From an uncultured Eubacteriales bacterium (GTDB taxonomy: Bacteria > Bacillota > Clostridia > Oscillospirales > Acutalibacteraceae), in contig ONWI01000139.1 of the NCBI GenBank assembly GCA_900321515.1, positions 1 through 14,188 of the forward strand: 14,188 nucleotides of DNA, read 5' to 3'. Positions 5,711 through 12,500 of this stretch are shown piece after piece; position 1 is the stretch's first letter, and every line of letters begins with the position of its first letter. The position numbers and the translations under genes were made by a program. Below the pieces are notes generated by a model. The model saw only the letters and a list, made by a program, of their open reading frames with translations, searched no databases and was not told where the DNA came from.

Positions 5711-5971
5711 CGATTGTAAAAAGAAAAAAGGAAAGCCCGCAACGCCAATAATGGGGTGCAGGGGGCAAGGCTCCCTGCCAGGGGTCCGGGGGCAGCGCCC
5801 CACAAGCTCGGCGGAGCCGAGCGAGCGACACGCACCCGGAAAAAAATCGCGGTCGGGCGAATACCGGCATAGGAAAAAATCCAAATCCGACCTTCACACG
5901 GATGGAGAAAAAAGCTCCGGCTTAAAATGCGCAAGCCCTGTATTATCGCCTTTTTTCAAATTTTACAATCG
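5711..5971 (+). repeat. MITE-like intergenic repeat element, copy B (MBOAT leader)
   Basis: This fills most of the 325-base gap between the lipoprotein and MBOAT genes. Imperfect terminal inverted repeats are visible: CGATTGTAAAAAGAAAAAAGG (from 5711) and the complement of 5949-5971, CGATTGTAAAATTTGAAAAA.. with two extra bases. Inside, 5796-5957 is homologous to copy A at 1635-1832 in inverse chromosomal orientation. The additional part 5737-5803 is GC-rich and self-complementary (GGGGCAGCGCCCC, CTCGGCGGAGCCGAG). An open frame runs through it from 5631 into the MBOAT gene but has low-complexity, non-protein-like content. No clear target-site duplication is seen. Confidence 0.7.
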
Positions 5972-6005
5972 GCTAAAGATTAGTATAAAACGGAGGGACT
6001 GCGCA

Positions 6006-7412
6006 ATGGTATTCAGCAGCGCTGTATTTCTGCTGATATTCCTGCCCGTGGTGCTGCTATTCTATTACATACTTCCGGAGCAGGTCAGAAATCCACTTCT
6101 GCTTGCGGTGAGTCTGATTTTCTACGCATGGGGCGAACCGGTCTACATACTGATCATGCTGTTTTCGACGGTGTTCGATTACTGCAACGGTATCATGCTG
6201 GAACGTCTCGACCGGAAGGGTAAACCGGAGCTGCGCAGGTGGATACTTGTGCTCTCATTGACAGGAAATCTCGGTATGCTTGGATTTTTCAAGTATACCG
6301 ATTTTCTGATAAGCAGCATTAACGCCCTGACAGGACAGGAATTCGACCTGCTCGGCATAGCTTTGCCGATAGGTATTTCATTTTACACATTCCAGACTTT
6401 ATCCTACACCATCGACGTTTACCGGCGGGAAATTTCCGTGCAGCACAATATTCTCAGCTTCGGAATGTATATCTGCATGTTCCCGCAGCTTATCGCCGGT
6501 CCTATCGTAAAATACCGCGACATACAAAACCAGATAGACCGCAGGACGCTCTGCAACGAAACCATATGCGCCGGGATATTCCGCTTTTCCTTGGGCCTCG
6601 GCAAAAAGGTGCTGCTCGCCAATTCCTTCGGCGCAGTGTGGGACGAAATCTCCGCCCAGAGCGGGAATGCGGCATTAACCGCAGTTATCGGCGCGGTAGC
6701 TTATATGTTGCAAATATATTTTGATTTTTCCGGATATTCCGATATGGCGATAGGTATCGGAAAAATGCTTGGCTTTGAATTCCCAGAGAATTTCAATTAT
6801 CCTTACGAGTCACGCAGCGTCACCGAATTCTGGCGCAGATGGCACATCTCGCTCGGCTCGTGGTTCCGGGAATATCTCTACATTCCTCTCGGAGGCAATC
6901 GCAGGGGACTGCCCCGGCAGATGCTCAATCTGCTTATCGTATGGGGACTCACCGGGCTTTGGCACGGCGCGGGATGGAATTTCGTGATATGGGGCCTGTA
7001 TTTCTTTGTGCTGCTGGCGGCGGAAAAACTCTTCCTGCTCGATAAGCTCAAAAAGGTTCCGGCGGCAGTGGGACATATATACACACTGATTGCTGTGCTC
7101 ATCTCGTGGGTAATATTCGCCTGCGACGACATCGGCTCGGCGGGACGGTATATTCTCTCGATGTTCGGCACAAACGGATTTGCCGACGCCGCTTCGGTCT
7201 ATTATCTCAGGGAAAATTTCCTTATTATCATTGCCGGCGCGCTGCTTTCCGTCAGCTTTGTCAGACGCATTATCGCCAACCAGGTCAATTCCCTGTCAGA
7301 CGCGAATTTGCGCTTCGGAATCAAGACGGCCATCGGCGCGGGAATTTATCTGCTCTCGCTGCTCATGGTTATCGGAAGCTCCTATAACCCATTCTTGTAT
7401 TTCAGGTTTTGA
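6006..7412 (+). CDS. MBOAT-family membrane O-acyltransferase (AlgI/DltB/PatA-like)
   Basis: MBOAT proteins move acyl groups across the membrane to glycans, teichoic acids or proteins. This 468-residue protein is a polytopic membrane protein of about ten or more hydrophobic segments. It has the AlgI-type signatures PIGISFYTFQTLSYTIDVYR, FPQLIAGPI, QIYFDFSGYSDMAIGIG, FWRRWHISLGSWFREYLYIPLGG (His280) and LTGLWHGAGWNFVIWG, whose His320 is the expected catalytic residue. ATG 6006 has GGAGG 9 bases upstream and the family's typical start MVFSS; the frame stays open upstream to 5631 but only through repeat DNA. The DHHW gene overlaps its stop by one base. Together they match the AlgI plus AlgJ/AlgX pairing for glycan O-acetylation. 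The actual acceptor is unknown. Confidence 0.95.
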   Translation: MVFSSAVFLLIFLPVVLLFYYILPEQVRNPLLLAVSLIFYAWGEPVYILIMLFSTVFDYCNGIMLERLDRKGKPELRRWILVLSLTGNLGMLGFFKYTDFLISSINALTGQEFDLLGIALPIGISFYTFQTLSYTIDVYRREISVQHNILSFGMYICMFPQLIAGPIVKYRDIQNQIDRRTLCNETICAGIFRFSLGLGKKVLLANSFGAVWDEISAQSGNAALTAVIGAVAYMLQIYFDFSGYSDMAIGIGKMLGFEFPENFNYPYESRSVTEFWRRWHISLGSWFREYLYIPLGGNRRGLPRQMLNLLIVWGLTGLWHGAGWNFVIWGLYFFVLLAAEKLFLLDKLKKVPAAVGHIYTLIAVLISWVIFACDDIGSAGRYILSMFGTNGFADAASVYYLRENFLIIIAGALLSVSFVRRIIANQVNSLSDANLRFGIKTAIGAGIYLLSLLMVIGSSYNPFLYFRF

Positions 7413-8536
7413 TGATTATGATTACGGATATATTTAATAGGATTTTTAAAAGAATAAAAAAAATAAACGCGACTCAGATCTGCATAGCCGTATTCATAGC
7501 CTTTCCGCTGATACTGTTTGCGACTGAAATAATTAAACCCGACCGCACGATTTCGGTCAATGAAAACAGAGTGCTTATTGCCGGCAAGGATATCAATACC
7601 GGGATATTCGACGGCCAATTTCAGCGTGACCTTGAAAAGTACCTCTCCGACCAGTTCCCGCTCCGGGATATGCTGAAAGGCGCAGAGGCGGGAATCAGGC
7701 TGCGTTTGGGTTCGGGATGCATAGGCGGCGCGTATGTCGGCAGTGACGGACGGCTTTTCCAGAAGCTGCTCGGGAGCGACGTGGACATCGGGAGGTGCGT
7801 CAGATACGCCGCGAGGATAAACCGCATTGCGGAACAGACCGGCATCGAGACGTATGTTATGTATGTGCCGTCTGCGGGGATCTCTCTGAAGAAAAACATG
7901 CCTTACGGCGCGCCCATGTATAATTACGACGCGCTGTATTCGGCTCTGCGGAAGGAACTGAAATCGGCGCGTATGATAGACCTTCGCGGTGCGCTTTCGG
8001 GGTACGAAGAGTATTATTACGCCACCGACCACCACTGGACAGCTGCGGGAGCCGCGGCTGCATATTACGAATGGTGCGCCGCCCATGGCACTGAGCCGGA
8101 CGACAGAAAGTGTCCCACGATTATCTCGGTCAACCGGAACTTCCGCGGTACTCTCTGGTCCAGAGTGCCGAGCGAACTGATACACAGCGAGCCTCTGCAG
8201 GCATTTGAGATAACCGAGGAGGTGTCCGTTGAGGCTGACGGCAAAGAGATAAGTCTCTATGATTATCCGGCGCTCAGTACGAAGGACAAATACAATTTCT
8301 TTGAGGGAGGCAATCACGGAATTCTTACCGTGACCAACCCGAATGCCGAGAACGGCAAAACCCTGATGATTCTGAAGGACTCATTCGCAAACAGCTTTTT
8401 GCCCTGCATTGTGGGCGATTACGCAAAGATAATAATGGTTGATGAGCGTTATGCCTTTATCGACGCGGGGCAGCTTGCGACAGACGTCGGCGCGGATGAG
8501 ATTGCGGTCATCAGAGAGATTATTTCCGTTGGCTGA
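7412..8536 (+). CDS. DHHW-family (AlgJ/AlgX-like) surface protein
   Basis: The 374-residue product has an N-terminal signal anchor (about residues 18-38) and a large outside domain. The name motif is present as TDHHW (Asp206-His207-His208-Trp209), and a serine at LKDSF (Ser324) fits the nucleophile of the SGNH-like AlgJ/AlgX/DHHW fold. Such proteins take an acyl group delivered by a partner MBOAT and pass it to an exported polysaccharide. The start is ATG 7412, overlapping the MBOAT TGA by one base, with only a weak AGG upstream, so translational coupling is likely. TTG 7409 and ATG 7418 are alternatives. It ends 35 bases before the convergent zinc-ribbon gene, with no clear terminator between them. 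Confidence 0.9.
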   Translation: MIMITDIFNRIFKRIKKINATQICIAVFIAFPLILFATEIIKPDRTISVNENRVLIAGKDINTGIFDGQFQRDLEKYLSDQFPLRDMLKGAEAGIRLRLGSGCIGGAYVGSDGRLFQKLLGSDVDIGRCVRYAARINRIAEQTGIETYVMYVPSAGISLKKNMPYGAPMYNYDALYSALRKELKSARMIDLRGALSGYEEYYYATDHHWTAAGAAAAYYEWCAAHGTEPDDRKCPTIISVNRNFRGTLWSRVPSELIHSEPLQAFEITEEVSVEADGKEISLYDYPALSTKDKYNFFEGGNHGILTVTNPNAENGKTLMILKDSFANSFLPCIVGDYAKIIMVDERYAFIDAGQLATDVGADEIAVIREIISVG

Positions 8537-8571
8537 TTATCCGAGGCATCTATTTGATTGGAGCGAAAGAA

Positions 8572-8907
8572 TCACAGCTGCCACCAATTGAGCAGTGTTC
8601 CGGCGAGAAACACGGCGGCACAAAGCAGAAGGAACGTCAACAGTACGACAGTCTTAGCATCGAGACCTCCGGACTTTTTGTGGGAATCAAGCCGGGAGGT
8701 CGCGATATCGGCATTCTTCTCTGAAGAGACGGGCTTCGTTTCGCCCACGGGGCAGCCGCAGACAGCACAGAATCTGTCGCCGTCAGTCAGTCTGGCGCCG
8801 CAGTGCATACAGTAATTCGGAATATCTTTCTGGGCAGTCGGCAGACCGCAGACGGGACAGAATTTATCGTCGGCGCTAATCTCCGCTCCGCAGTTTTTGC
8901 ATGTCAT
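8572..8907 (-). CDS. Double zinc-ribbon protein with C-terminal membrane helix
   Basis: The 111-residue protein has two zinc ribbons: CKNCGAEI...CPVCG (residues 3-20) and CMHCGARL...CAVCG (33-50). A charged linker and one hydrophobic helix near the C-terminus follow (about 85-106), ending NWWQL. This layout, cytoplasmic zinc ribbons tail-anchored in the membrane, is frequent in Clostridia and of unknown role. ATG 8907 has only a weak GAAGTGA upstream. A candidate promoter with TATAAT at 9033-9038 lies about 125 bases upstream. It is convergent with the DHHW gene. Confidence 0.8.
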   Translation of the reverse strand: MTCKNCGAEISADDKFCPVCGLPTAQKDIPNYCMHCGARLTDGDRFCAVCGCPVGETKPVSSEKNADIATSRLDSHKKSGGLDAKTVVLLTFLLLCAAVFLAGTLLNWWQL

Positions 8908-9233
8908 GTCAAATCACTTCGCATAATGTATTTTTGCTGAACAGACCGTTTGATGTTCATAATCGCATGAGGAAGAGAATAAACAGTCAATAGTCTCCAA
9001 GCAGGCTTTGAATAAGCCTTGAAATCATTGTAATTATATCACACAGCAATGATAAATACAATAATTATAATGATATTATATCTTTTTCAAAGGTGAAGCC
9101 AATCCGGAATTTTAGAGCCTGAATAAAGGCGTCCCGCCCCGACAAGCCATTCCGCCAAGGAATAAGCCTGTGGGGGCGGGATTCATATGTGTATTGTAAT
9201 CGTAAAGCTCCAATTGCTTATAAACACCGAGCA
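8908..9233. other. Intergenic stretch with weak promoter and hairpins
   Basis: I see no gene here. It holds a candidate minus-strand promoter for the zinc-ribbon gene (TATAAT complement at 9033-9038, weak -35 TTGTAT at 9056-9061, 17-bp spacer). A small hairpin AGGCTT/AAGCCT lies at 9003-9019, followed by an AT-rich tract (about 9028-9090) and the GC-rich hairpin at 9117-9181 downstream of spoIIP. Confidence 0.6.
9117..9181 (-). terminator. GC-rich hairpin downstream of spoIIP, probable terminator
   Basis: Nine-base perfect arms TCCCGCCCC (9132-9140) and GGGGCGGGA (9173-9181) enclose an inner ATTCC/GGAAT stem. On the minus strand a second small hairpin GCCT/AGGC follows (9117-9130). It begins about 53 bases past the spoIIP stop. 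The T-run is poor (CCTTTATT), so its efficiency as a terminator is uncertain. Confidence 0.55.
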
Positions 9234-10397
9234 TCAGTTGACAACGTATTCTTCCAGTAATTCTGCAAGACAGTTTCCGACAAGCTGTCCGGAATATTTG
9301 GCTTCGGCGAGTGTGTTTACATCTGTTCCGAATTCAATGAGCAGTGAATTCGGCGTGAGATCCATATTGTAGCGGAAGGGCGCAAAGTAGAGCGGACGCG
9401 CGAGTCCGTCGTATTTTTCCGCCATTTTCTTTTGCAGCTGCGCCGCCATGACAGAATTGTTTCTCCAGCCGTCAAAATCGAGCTTTCCCTCGTTGTCACA
9501 ACCTGTAATTATCATAACCTGCGCCGCCTTCTTGCCATCAATTTTGACTGTAGGCTTTATCTTTGTTCCGTCGTCCCGGGTTATTGCGTCGCGATGTACG
9601 TCGATGACCATCTCTATAGACGGGTATTTTTTCAGATAAGCCTTTATCGTTTTACGGGCGCGTTCATACGCGCCCGTGTATTCCGGATAATCATGATAGG
9701 TGGTTATATGAAGGGTTCGGATACCGGCTTTTGTTAGTTTCTTTTCTATTTCGTCTGCGACGGCAACCACGCTCTCTGATTTGTCGGTGGTTCGGGGATT
9801 GTATTTCTTGCTGTATCTGTCGCTGCTCTTCGCGGCATAGCTCTCCGTCGTATGTGTGTGAATTATCAATACTTGATAGCCTGCGTTCTTTTTGATTTTG
9901 CATTTTGCACGGGCACTCAGCAGTTTCTTAATGTTCAGATCGTAGTTGGAATTACCGTCTTTTACATAGACACATCCGTAATTGTAGCCGGAATTATTGA
10001 TTTTTTTCTCTATTACATTGCCTTTGTCATCGGCTTTCTTTTCGGACTTGGAATCATCCTGCGATGATGTGTCAGTTGATTCTTCACCGTTTCCCCTGCC
10101 GCCGCTTGCCTTTTCGGGCGCTGAAGCTTCATCTGATGAAATCGGTTCCGCGCCGTCATCTGTCTGCGCTGAGCTGTCATCCGGATTTTGCGCCGACTCG
10201 GATGATGACGCTGACACCGGTGGCATCATGCTGTGAGCCGAAAAGCTCGATACCCTGAACAGCAGCGCACCAACTGTACCTATCCCAAAAACAGCGAGCG
10301 GGAGCGCTGCCGCCGTTATTCCTCCGGCAGCTGCCGCAATTGCCCTGCGGCAGCTGCATATTCCCGAATGCACTGAAATTGATTTGTATCTGCTCAT
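9234..10397 (-). CDS. spoIIP: Stage II sporulation protein P (peptidoglycan amidase/endopeptidase)
   Basis: SpoIIP works with SpoIID and SpoIIM to degrade septal peptidoglycan and drive engulfment of the forespore. The 387-residue protein has an N-terminal membrane helix (about 22-48), a Ser/Asp/Glu-rich low-complexity linker (about 56-125), and the SpoIIP amidase domain (about 172-385). Zinc-site motifs are present: IIHTHTTESY (His180, Glu185), VIDVHRDA (His268) and LLIEFGTDVNT (Glu355). The start has an excellent GGAGGT 6 bases before ATG 10397. A sigma-E-like promoter lies at 10449-10477. It is transcribed alone and opposite to the surface-modification genes on either side. This gene marks the organism as a spore-former or recent descendant. 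Confidence 0.95.
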   Translation of the reverse strand: MSRYKSISVHSGICSCRRAIAAAAGGITAAALPLAVFGIGTVGALLFRVSSFSAHSMMPPVSASSSESAQNPDDSSAQTDDGAEPISSDEASAPEKASGGRGNGEESTDTSSQDDSKSEKKADDKGNVIEKKINNSGYNYGCVYVKDGNSNYDLNIKKLLSARAKCKIKKNAGYQVLIIHTHTTESYAAKSSDRYSKKYNPRTTDKSESVVAVADEIEKKLTKAGIRTLHITTYHDYPEYTGAYERARKTIKAYLKKYPSIEMVIDVHRDAITRDDGTKIKPTVKIDGKKAAQVMIITGCDNEGKLDFDGWRNNSVMAAQLQKKMAEKYDGLARPLYFAPFRYNMDLTPNSLLIEFGTDVNTLAEAKYSGQLVGNCLAELLEEYVVN

Positions 10398-10685
10398 CTT
10401 TTTACCTCCGACGCGGCGGAAGACCGCATTTTTTATTTTTCAATGCAATTCATATGCTGTCCGAAAGCAGAATATGATGAGTGTCTGAATTTTTTTACAC
10501 CGCAATCTGTGAGAAATTCATGTGCACAATTTCGGGAAAAATGGTGGTACAAATATTTAGATAATCTGTATCAATCCTTTCTGTGAATAACAAGAAGAAA
10601 GGCCTGAATCTTGTTTTTGGAGAATGAACTGTCATCCGATCTGCCCAAAAAACATTCAAAAACTGCTGATTTTCCCGCAACTATA
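10398..10685. other. Intergenic stretch between spoIIP and the plus-strand operon
   Basis: Apart from the sigma-E-like site at 10449-10477 I find no gene. Weak structures are GCGG-AAGA-CCGC followed by a T-run (10416-10440) and AACAAGA/TCTTGTT arms (10589-10615) followed by TTT. Short open frames here lack ribosome sites. Confidence 0.5.
10449..10477 (-). promoter_or_regulatory. Candidate sigma-E-type promoter of spoIIP
   Basis: On the minus strand TCATATT (10471-10477) fits the Bacillus sigma-E -35 consensus KMATATT exactly. After a 14-bp spacer comes CATATGAA (10449-10456), which matches the -10 consensus CATACAHT at five of eight positions. It lies about 50 bases before the start codon. 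In Bacillus subtilis spoIIP is transcribed by sigma-E. Confidence 0.5.
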
Positions 10686-10714
10686 TTGACAATCATCGAA
10701 TGATGAGGTACAAT
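10686..10714 (+). promoter_or_regulatory. Promoter of the transglutaminase-racemase-ligase operon
   Basis: A perfect -35 TTGACA (10686-10691), a 17-bp spacer and -10 TACAAT (10709-10714) lie upstream. The spacer holds a short palindrome ATCAT-CGA-ATGAT (10692-10704) that could bind a regulator. The predicted start near 10720 gives a leader of about 50-95 bases, depending on the true start codon. Confidence 0.7.
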
Positions 10715-10814
10715 AAAAAATAAATCTGGTTTTGAATTTGATGTTATCTGATGACGAAAGGGGCGGAATAAAATAGGTGCGTCTCAGTCTATCCGCAGCA
10801 GTAAGCTGCATATT

Positions 10815-11720
10815 TTGGTGTCGCTGGCGTTGCTTCTGATGGTTCTGATGGGGTCATTTGCAGTGTGTTACCGTAACGAACTCATCATAAACAAAGAACA
10901 GTTGCATTCACAAAAACCATATTCATTGTCGCAGTCAGATGTAATACAAAATACAGATAAAGAACCTCCGGTCGTGTCGGCTTCTGATTTTGAAATTACG
11001 GTTGGTGATAGTGTAAGCTATAAATCCCACATTTCCGTTTCGGACAATGAGGACGATGCCCCTCTGATCGAAATTGACAATTCAGAGGTCGATCTCGATA
11101 AGCCCGGAACCTATACCGTTACCTATACCGTTACCGACCGCGCCGGAAATTCGACTGTGACAGCCGTCAGGCTGACCGTCAGGGATAATAAGGTCAATGA
11201 GCTTGACCTCTACTTGTCCGAACAGTCAAAAAGTATCCTCGAAAGTATTATTGACGAGGATATGAATGACATGCAAAAGGCATACGCCATTTATAATTAT
11301 GTCAAAAAAAATATCGGTTACTCCAGTTACTCCGATAAGTCGGATTATAGGATTGCTGCCGCGGACGGTCTGAAAAAAGGCAGCGGAGACTGTTTTACAT
11401 ATTTTGCCGTTTCCAAAGTGCTTCTTGACGCGGCGAATATTCAAAATGTGGATGTGGTGAAGCTCCGTCTTTCCGAGGATCGTCCGAGACATTACTGGTC
11501 GTTGATTAATGTCGGCACGGGATGGTATCATTACGATTCTACGCGCTTCGCGTCGGTAGCCAATCTGTTTATGGTAACAGATGCAGAACTGAAAAAATGG
11601 GACAACAGGTATTACAGAAATTGCCATAATTATTCTTCTGACGGGTTGCCGGAGCGTTCCACCGAGTCGATCCAAAAAATGATTAATTATTCATCTGCCA
11701 AGCTGAAAGTGAAAGATTGA
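10815..11720 (+). CDS. Transglutaminase-like surface protein with Ig-like domain
   Basis: From TTG 10815 the product is 301 residues: a hydrophobic signal anchor at the very start, a bacterial Ig-like domain (about 52-121; KPGTYTVTYTVTDRAGN), and a transglutaminase-like core (about 150-245). The triad is Cys193 (SGDCFTYF), His226 (RPRHYWSL) and Asp241 (YHYDSTRF). It should act on wall or surface substrates, perhaps as a peptidase or cross-linker; this is inference. Neither TTG 10815 nor GTG 10818 has a ribosome site. In the same frame, 10773 onward encodes a typical basic segment before the hydrophobic helix (GASQSIRSSKLHI). AAAGGGGCGG (10757-10766) lies 6 bases before ATA 10773, so the true start may be that ATA. 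The racemase gene follows after 42 bases. Confidence 0.85.
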   Translation: MVSLALLLMVLMGSFAVCYRNELIINKEQLHSQKPYSLSQSDVIQNTDKEPPVVSASDFEITVGDSVSYKSHISVSDNEDDAPLIEIDNSEVDLDKPGTYTVTYTVTDRAGNSTVTAVRLTVRDNKVNELDLYLSEQSKSILESIIDEDMNDMQKAYAIYNYVKKNIGYSSYSDKSDYRIAAADGLKKGSGDCFTYFAVSKVLLDAANIQNVDVVKLRLSEDRPRHYWSLINVGTGWYHYDSTRFASVANLFMVTDAELKKWDNRYYRNCHNYSSDGLPERSTESIQKMINYSSAKLKVKD

Positions 11721-11762
11721 TGTTTTTGACAGCGGGCGGAACAGAAAGGCAAAGATGGCAGT

Positions 11763-12473
11763 ATGGCTTTATTGGGTGTAATTGGCGGGCTCGGACCTAT
11801 GGCAACAGCTTATTTTATGCAGCTTGTCACCAGCATAACTGATGCAAAAACAGATCAGGATCATATCAGAATGCTGATCTACAGCGCTCCCGACATTCCC
11901 GACCGTACCGAGTACATACTCGGTTTAAGTGACCGAAGCCCGCTGCCAGGAATTGTCAGCGCAGGGCAGGCACTTGTCTCTATGGGGGCGGATGTCATCG
12001 CGATCCCCTGCATAACCGCTCACTGTTTTCACAGTGAGATTGAGTCTCGGATCCCGGTCAAAATACTTAACGCTATCAGGGACAGTGCTTCGCTGTTATC
12101 CGAAAGCGGGGTCAGGTCAGTGGGACTGATGGCAACGGAGGGAACGGTGCGCACAGGGCTTTTTCAGCGGGAACTGGAGCAGAAGGGCATTTCACTGCTG
12201 CTGCCGGATGAGGAAGATCAGCGGGCGGTGACGTCTCTTATCTACAATGACGTCAAGCGCGGCGGCGTCCCCGATATGGATTCCTTCTTTCACATAAAAG
12301 AGGGATTGCTTGGCAAGGGTGCTGAGGTCGTGCTGCTTGGCTGCACCGAACTTTCCGTCATTAAACGCGACTTCGACGTTGGTCCCGCAATCCTTGATGT
12401 GATGGAGGTTCTTGCGTATTCTTCAATTGCCGCATGCGGAAAACATGCCAGGAATAATCCCGTCATTTTTTAA
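11763..12473 (+). CDS. Aspartate/glutamate racemase-family enzyme
   Basis: Cofactor-independent racemases of this family invert amino acids with two cysteines. Both are present in this 236-residue protein: Cys83 in IPCITAH and Cys194 in LLGCTEL. The N-terminal GVIGGLGPMATAYF is the family signature. The usual PCNTAH has Ile in place of Asn (Ile84), which may alter activity or substrate. It is near the normal family length (about 230). ATG 11763 has a weak AAAGA 7 bases upstream; a stronger AAAGG is 13 bases away. It sits 42 bases after the transglutaminase-like gene and 27 before the adenylation gene. The likely job is to supply a D-amino acid to that enzyme, as alanine racemase does for Dlt. 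The identity of the amino acid is not readable. Confidence 0.88.
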   Translation: MALLGVIGGLGPMATAYFMQLVTSITDAKTDQDHIRMLIYSAPDIPDRTEYILGLSDRSPLPGIVSAGQALVSMGADVIAIPCITAHCFHSEIESRIPVKILNAIRDSASLLSESGVRSVGLMATEGTVRTGLFQRELEQKGISLLLPDEEDQRAVTSLIYNDVKRGGVPDMDSFFHIKEGLLGKGAEVVLLGCTELSVIKRDFDVGPAILDVMEVLAYSSIAACGKHARNNPVIF

Positions 12474-12500
12474 CACTTATATCAGGAGAATCTCTTTTAC

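Noticed and set aside
5631..6005. N-terminal extension of the MBOAT frame by 125 codons
   Set aside because: It runs through the repeat element, has low-complexity basic content, and the ATG at 6006 has a good ribosome site and the family's usual N-terminus.
7382..8317. 311-codon open frame on the minus strand
   Set aside because: It is a shadow of the DHHW gene; the product is Arg/Val/His-rich without recognisable domains and the plus-strand frame has clear motifs.
10416..10440. Plus-strand terminator-like GCGG-AAGA-CCGC with T-run
   Set aside because: The stem is only 4 bp and no plus-strand transcript is expected there; it overlaps the spoIIP leader on the other strand.
10495..10680. 61-codon minus-strand frame upstream of spoIIP
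   Set aside because: No ribosome site, unusual composition, and it lies in an AT-rich intergenic region that runs into the plus-strand promoter.
10624..10689. 21-codon plus-strand frame (MNCHPICPKN...)
   Set aside because: GGAGA directly abuts the ATG, too close to serve, and the frame ends inside the -35 box of the operon promoter; likely chance.
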